Shown: positions 60,377-64,000 of the stretch, one piece after another
Layout of the letters: each line of letters starts with the position of its first letter
Position numbering within the stretch: position 1 is the stretch's first letter
Assembly: GCA_963710715.1 (NCBI GenBank)
Contig: CAVQBL010000013.1
Location: 372,001-436,000 of the forward strand
Source: CAVQBL01 sp963710715
GTDB lineage: Bacteria > Pseudomonadota > Gammaproteobacteria > DSM-16500
DNA length: 64,000 bases
Direction: 5' to 3'
Notes under the pieces: generated by a model
The model's database searches: none
Seen by the model: only the letters and a program-made list of their open reading frames with translations
Told to the model about the DNA's origin: nothing
Program-made: the position numbers and the translations under genes

Positions 60377-60991
60377 ATGTTTAAAAAATTAATTATCGCG
60401 AGTGCCATTTTTTCTATTAGTACAGGTATTGCCGTCGCAGCTCCCTATATAGGAATCACCTTGGGTGCGGAAGCAGGCAGTTGGCAATTACGAAATTCAG
60501 CAGCAAAAAATACCAACTTTAGCCCTAAAGGAGTGCATGGCGGTATTTTTGCTGGATACGGTGACCTGGTAAGTGAATCCATTTATCTTGGTGGTGAAAT
60601 ATTTGCTGATCTTAGTTCTGCTAACACGGGAAACCACAATATCGATAATGTTGGCACAACTGCTAGGTTAAGAACAACTTATAGTTATGGTGCAAGTTTT
60701 ATTCCTGGTGTCAAAATTGGCGCTGACACGATGGTTTATGCCAAAGTTGGGGTTGTTAGAACGCGCTTTGAATTAAATCAAAATCCATCTCCCTCTATTG
60801 TTAATTATCCCAGTGAAAATACAGTAACAGGTGGTCAATTAGGATTAGGTGTGCAAACTGGGTTGACGAAGTGTGTGGCGCTACGCGGTGAATATGTTTA
60901 TTCTAAGTATAGTAAATTTAATGCAAATTCAAACCGCATTAGTCCTAGCAATAATCAATTTAATGTGGGATTGGTTTATAACTTTGGATAA
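60377..60991 (+). CDS. Outer-membrane beta-barrel protein
   Basis: 204 residues from ATG 60377 with CGAGGAGT upstream; an earlier in-frame GTG (60299) would bury the signal peptide. Signal peptide MFKKLIIASAIFSISTGIAVAA, then alternating amphipathic strands with short turns and longer loops (GVHGGIFAGYGD, IYLGGEIFADLSS, LGLGVQTGLTKCVALRGEY) as in eight-stranded OmpA-like or Opa-like barrels. The last strand NQFNVGLVYNFG ends with an aromatic near the C-terminus, the BAM recognition pattern. Such small barrels serve as adhesins or membrane anchors; the exact role is unknown. Confidence 0.75.
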   Translation: MFKKLIIASAIFSISTGIAVAAPYIGITLGAEAGSWQLRNSAAKNTNFSPKGVHGGIFAGYGDLVSESIYLGGEIFADLSSANTGNHNIDNVGTTARLRTTYSYGASFIPGVKIGADTMVYAKVGVVRTRFELNQNPSPSIVNYPSENTVTGGQLGLGVQTGLTKCVALRGEYVYSKYSKFNANSNRISPSNNQFNVGLVYNFG

Positions 60992-61001
60992 CTTTCTTTT
61001 T

Positions 61002-61052
61002 GGCTGCAACACACTCTCCAGCGTATGTCGATATACCAGAGGGTGTGCTGCC
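61002..61052 (+). terminator. Hairpin downstream of the outer-membrane protein gene
   Basis: GGCTGCAACACACTCT (from 61002) pairs with AGGGTGTGCTGCC (to 61052) with few mismatches. It lies 10 bp after the stop. No strong T-run follows, so termination is plausible but unproven. Confidence 0.45.
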
Positions 61053-61076
61053 TTAGTGCTATTAAGTAAGTGATGC

Positions 61077-61200
61077 TAAATTTTAAAAACATTTTCCAGC
61101 TTGTTAAGCTTATCAATGAAAAAATCGATTCCCCATAAGTTTCAAGTGCTGATTTTTTTACTGATAAACTTAACAAACTAGAAAATATCTTTAAAACTTA
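61077..61200. mobile_element. MITE-like inverted repeat overlapping the NlpC/P60 gene end
   Basis: TAAATTTTAAAAACATTTTC at the left is the imperfect complement of GAAAATATCTTTAAAACTTA at the right, with the pairing continuing through GCTTGTTAAGCTTATCA / TGATAAACTTAACAAAC; arms are about 50 bases. The right end coincides with the stop codon of the 61198 gene (minus strand). Confidence 0.6.
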
Positions 61201-62616
61201 ATCCACATCTAAAAAAGTCATTCTAAATACATTTTTTGCTGCTAACGAAGCTAAACTTTTATCTTCAGGATATTGCAATAACATAGGGAATAATATGGAT
61301 TTTCCAATGATTGCACGCCGCACGGGAGGCTTAGGGCTGAGTCCCCATTTATTTTGATATGTCATGGCCATTGAAGCGCCTTTAGGATCATTTGGATTCG
61401 GATAATTCCCAATATAAAGTAAAACATGGCCGCCAATATACACAATAGTAAAAAATCGATGTCCATTTTGCATTAAATAATCTAGCCGTTTTTGTGGAGA
61501 TGCTGCATTCAAATTGACTACTTTTCCTGCGTAGGCTTGCTCGATTGAACTGCGCGGTAACCAAATTCCAAACGGCGTGAAAAAACTTTTCAATTCGGCG
61601 GAGCAATCATTATAAAAATATAAATTTCCCCAACCATAAGGACGGCCTAATAAAGTACTCATGATGCGGCTGAAATTATGTAAGGTTGCCGGAATCGGCA
61701 TGCTCACCGCATCATCAGCGGATACAGTTGCATTGACAATGGTTGCATTGTGTTGCGCATCCGCAATAGGCACTAAAATTTTAAAATCATCTGCCATTTT
61801 CTCGCCAGGAAAAACAGATCCTACATACGCTGAAAAACGAAATTGATTATGACTATCAATAATACTTGTTTGTGTGTGCGCAATCGCAATTAATTGTTTT
61901 CTTGCAGCCGCTTGGAAGTTATTAATAAATTGATCATTGACGCGCGCAATACCCGTGCTTTTAACCCAGCCGATATATTCTGGAGTCAGAACTAATTTCC
62001 ACGCATGATCACGCGTTTCACCGAGTATATAAACGGGAGTGCCTGCCCACAGTGCTGACATTTGCAAGTGATCAAATGGATAACCTTGTCCAGCAATCGT
62101 ATGACTATAAAAATAAACATCATTGCTTGGTAAAGCGCGTACCGCTAAATTATCGATAGCAATCGCTCTTTGATTTGCAGCGTAATGCATCTTTTCAAAT
62201 TGCGAGAGATTAACATTTTTTTCAATCGCATTGATCCAAGCAAGAGAGTAGGGGCGGAAATTTTCAGCAACACCGAGATTGCGTAAGGATTTTTTTCGAT
62301 TGCTGTAAAGTGCAAGCAAGTTTTTCTCAGTGGTTTTTATTTCATCGGGATAAGGTTGCTGTAAATTTTTCTTAACATAATCTGCGCTCCAAGGAGAAGA
62401 AGTGCCAATATAATGTTTAAGAAAAATATCAAAACGTTTTTGCTGTAGTTCGGCATTCAACAAAGGGCGATCATAATCAGGATCATTAGGATTGATCCAA
62501 TTTTCAATTTTTTGATTGTAATGATTGAGAGGGAAAAGCGTGACTCTTTCTTCATGCGATCCGCAAGCAGTGATAAATAATGCGATGAAAATAATAAATA
62601 TTAAATAACGATTCAT
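61198..62616 (-). CDS. SH3/NlpC-P60 family lipoprotein, probable cell-wall endopeptidase
   Basis: 472 residues from ATG 62616. The lipobox is LFITACGS, so it is anchored in a membrane facing the periplasm. After an N-terminal helical region, SH3-type beta segments follow (NLAVRALPSNDVYFY, TPVYILGETRDHAWKLV, EYIGWVKSTGIA). The NlpC/P60 domain has its Cys in GNLYFYNDCSAELKSFF and His in VYIGGHVLLYIG. Such proteins cut gamma-D-Glu-diaminopimelate bonds in stem peptides. The frame runs open into lnt only because of a one-base shift in lnt; the lipoprotein signal shows this is a separate gene. Confidence 0.85.
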   Translation of the reverse strand: MNRYLIFIIFIALFITACGSHEERVTLFPLNHYNQKIENWINPNDPDYDRPLLNAELQQKRFDIFLKHYIGTSSPWSADYVKKNLQQPYPDEIKTTEKNLLALYSNRKKSLRNLGVAENFRPYSLAWINAIEKNVNLSQFEKMHYAANQRAIAIDNLAVRALPSNDVYFYSHTIAGQGYPFDHLQMSALWAGTPVYILGETRDHAWKLVLTPEYIGWVKSTGIARVNDQFINNFQAAARKQLIAIAHTQTSIIDSHNQFRFSAYVGSVFPGEKMADDFKILVPIADAQHNATIVNATVSADDAVSMPIPATLHNFSRIMSTLLGRPYGWGNLYFYNDCSAELKSFFTPFGIWLPRSSIEQAYAGKVVNLNAASPQKRLDYLMQNGHRFFTIVYIGGHVLLYIGNYPNPNDPKGASMAMTYQNKWGLSPKPPVRRAIIGKSILFPMLLQYPEDKSLASLAAKNVFRMTFLDVD

Positions 62617-62627
62617 AGAGCTCTTGA

Positions 62628-63999
62628 TCACCGTTTTTGACGTCGCCTTGCGACAACTATCAATCCTAATAAAATCGCCAAAATAGGATCCATGGCAAAT
62701 CGTTGCCAAGGCGTTTTTCCTTGCATAGGCTTGCACGGAGTCAGTTAATACATAAGCTTGATACTGTGGTGCCTCTGATTTTACTTTGCCTTTGTCAGTG
62801 ATGAAAGCAGTCATTCCATCATTCGAAACAAATAAAACTGGGCGTCCCATTTCTAGCGCACGCATCTTTGCCATTTGTAAATGCTGAGCTTGAGCAATGG
62901 AATGACCAAACCAACCATCGTTACTCACCGTTAAAATTATGCCAATGTCTGTGTTGTGATTTAAAACTTGTTCTGGAAAAGCAATTTCATAACAGATAAA
63001 AGTCGCAATTTTAATATCATTAGCAAATAACGGTTCATCCGATGCTGGAGCAGCAATAAAATCTGACATGGGAATATTGAATGAGCCCAAGATGCCAGTT
63101 AAAAGTGAACGCATAGGAGTATATTCTCCAAAAGGCACCAAACGGTGTTTGAAGTAAATACCTTTTCCTTCTCCTAATGCGATAACAGCATTGTAAAAAC
63201 CTTCTGCATTCGGCACTTTCATTGGAATGCCAGTGATAAAAGTAGCATGGTGTTGTTTTGCTTGTGCAGACATATTTTCGAGAAATTCAACGGCATTTTG
63301 TAATATGGTTGGAATAGCAGATTCTGGCCAAATAATGATTTTACTGTCCCAGTGAGATTGAGTGAGTTCTGTGTAGCGATCTAATGTAGGTTGTACTTGT
63401 TCAGGAGACCATTTGATTGATTGTGGAATATTACCTTGGACTAAACTCACTTGAATGGGGTCACCTTTGGGTTGTGTCCAATCAATAAAACTTAAGGCCA
63501 TGCCGACAAGCCAAATGGCAATAATCACAAATAAATTACTAAAAACAGTGATATATTGCTTATTCTTCATCTTTATTAGCATATTCACTAATAAACCGCT
63601 AATGATTAAAACGGCAAGTGATACACCGAACATACTGAAAATAGCGGCATAACCTTTTAAAGAAGAGTTTGTTTGGCTATAACCCAAAGTGAGCCAGGGA
63701 AATCCCGTAAATAACCAACTGCGAACCCATTCAAGCAAAACCCAGATGGCTGGAAATGCGCAAAGAATTTTAGTGTTGTTCAAGCGTGGAAAATAGCGAT
63801 TGAGTAAATAGCCACTTAAGGCAGGATATAAAGCGAGTATAGCAATCAATGCACCCGTAATAAATCCAGCGAGTGGAGCAGCAGCTTCACCATAAGTGTG
63901 TACGCTAGTAAAAACCCAGTATACACCCGTCGCAAAAAAACCTAATCCATATAACCAGCCGCGTAAAAAGGCACGCCGAGGGGAAACACCTAACCACAA
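62628..63999 (-). CDS. lnt: Apolipoprotein N-acyltransferase (5' end outside window; frameshift near 3' end)
   Basis: Inner-membrane enzyme that adds the third acyl chain to lipoproteins. Several membrane helices are followed by the nitrilase domain with the catalytic Glu in IIWPESAIPT, Lys in FKHRLVPFGEYTPM and Cys in ATFICYEIAFPEQ. Near 62727 one extra base (GCCTATGC for GCCATGC) throws the frame; without it the protein ends GKTPWQRFAMDPILAILLG then RRRQKR and stops at 62628, the expected Lnt end with a final membrane helix. As given, the frame instead runs on into the lipoprotein gene. Confidence 0.9.
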
Positions 64000-64000
64000 G

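Noticed and set aside
61198..63999. Lnt-NlpC/P60 fusion protein
   Set aside because: The second part has its own ATG and lipobox, and the Lnt C-terminus is fully present in the neighbouring frame; a one-base shift explains the apparent fusion.
1..64000. CRISPR array, prophage or complete insertion sequence
   Set aside because: No regularly spaced direct repeats, no phage structural genes and no transposase were seen; the repeats present are palindromic and dispersed.

Overview
The window is an AT-rich chromosomal segment from a gammaproteobacterium. Gene content points to the order Legionellales (Legionella/Coxiella/Berkiella-like); the genus cannot be fixed from sequence alone. The evidence is an IcmD/DotP-like Dot/Icm secretion protein, several ankyrin, Sel1 and coiled-coil proteins of the kind used as effectors, two exact PmrA-type boxes in front of a pair of large unknown genes, a chagasin-type inhibitor and a DUF2845-like protein, all embedded in standard gammaproteobacterial housekeeping genes.

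Layout. 0-5 kb: a PAS histidine kinase cut by the window edge, then mpl, a 36-residue membrane peptide, apaG and an SDR gene. 5-9 kb (minus strand): tRNA-Ser(GGA), 4.5S RNA, dnaX, ybaB, recR and a secreted phospholipase-D-like gene. 9-20 kb is an accessory region: a five-repeat coiled-coil protein, two paralogous fatty-acid desaturases each followed by foreign cargo and then a second partial copy of the desaturase 3' end, an ankyrin-like protein carrying PSAP and PPPY motifs, and two AAA ATPases. 20-30 kb is mostly core: dapE, dapD, msbA, lpxK, a chagasin inhibitor, a YiiX-like hydrolase, purB, hflD, mnmA. 30-39 kb mixes a secreted unknown, an ankyrin protein with tyrosine motifs, a TyrP-like permease, a NamZ-like muramidase, a Sel1 protein with a nuclear-localisation-like tail, and icd. 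39-46 kb: clpS-clpA, a frameshifted ankyrin gene, infA with an extra tail, and a hydrolase. 46-50 kb: IcmD-like protein, small lipoprotein, MHS transporter, rlmH-rsfS-nadD. 50-56 kb: two tandem effector-like paralogues lodged between nadD and holA. 56-64 kb: holA, lptE, leuS, a small membrane peptide, an outer-membrane barrel protein, an NlpC/P60 lipoprotein and lnt.

Working together, many core genes serve the envelope: peptidoglycan precursor supply and recycling (dapD, dapE, mpl, NamZ-like, NlpC/P60, YiiX-like), lipid A and LPS export (lpxK, msbA, lptE), lipoprotein maturation (lnt) and membrane lipid unsaturation (the desaturases). The accessory genes look aimed at a eukaryotic host: CaaX-like, ITIM-like, late-domain-like and NLS-like motifs all occur in proteins with no bacterial housekeeping look.

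Two structural themes recur. First, the intergenic spaces carry several palindromic repeat families, one of which supplies the last codons of lpxK. Second, there are at least six places where one extra base breaks an obvious reading frame (three in leuS, one each in lnt and two ankyrin genes), plus one probable missing base. Sequencing or assembly error must be excluded before calling these pseudogenes. No CRISPR array, prophage or transposase gene was seen.
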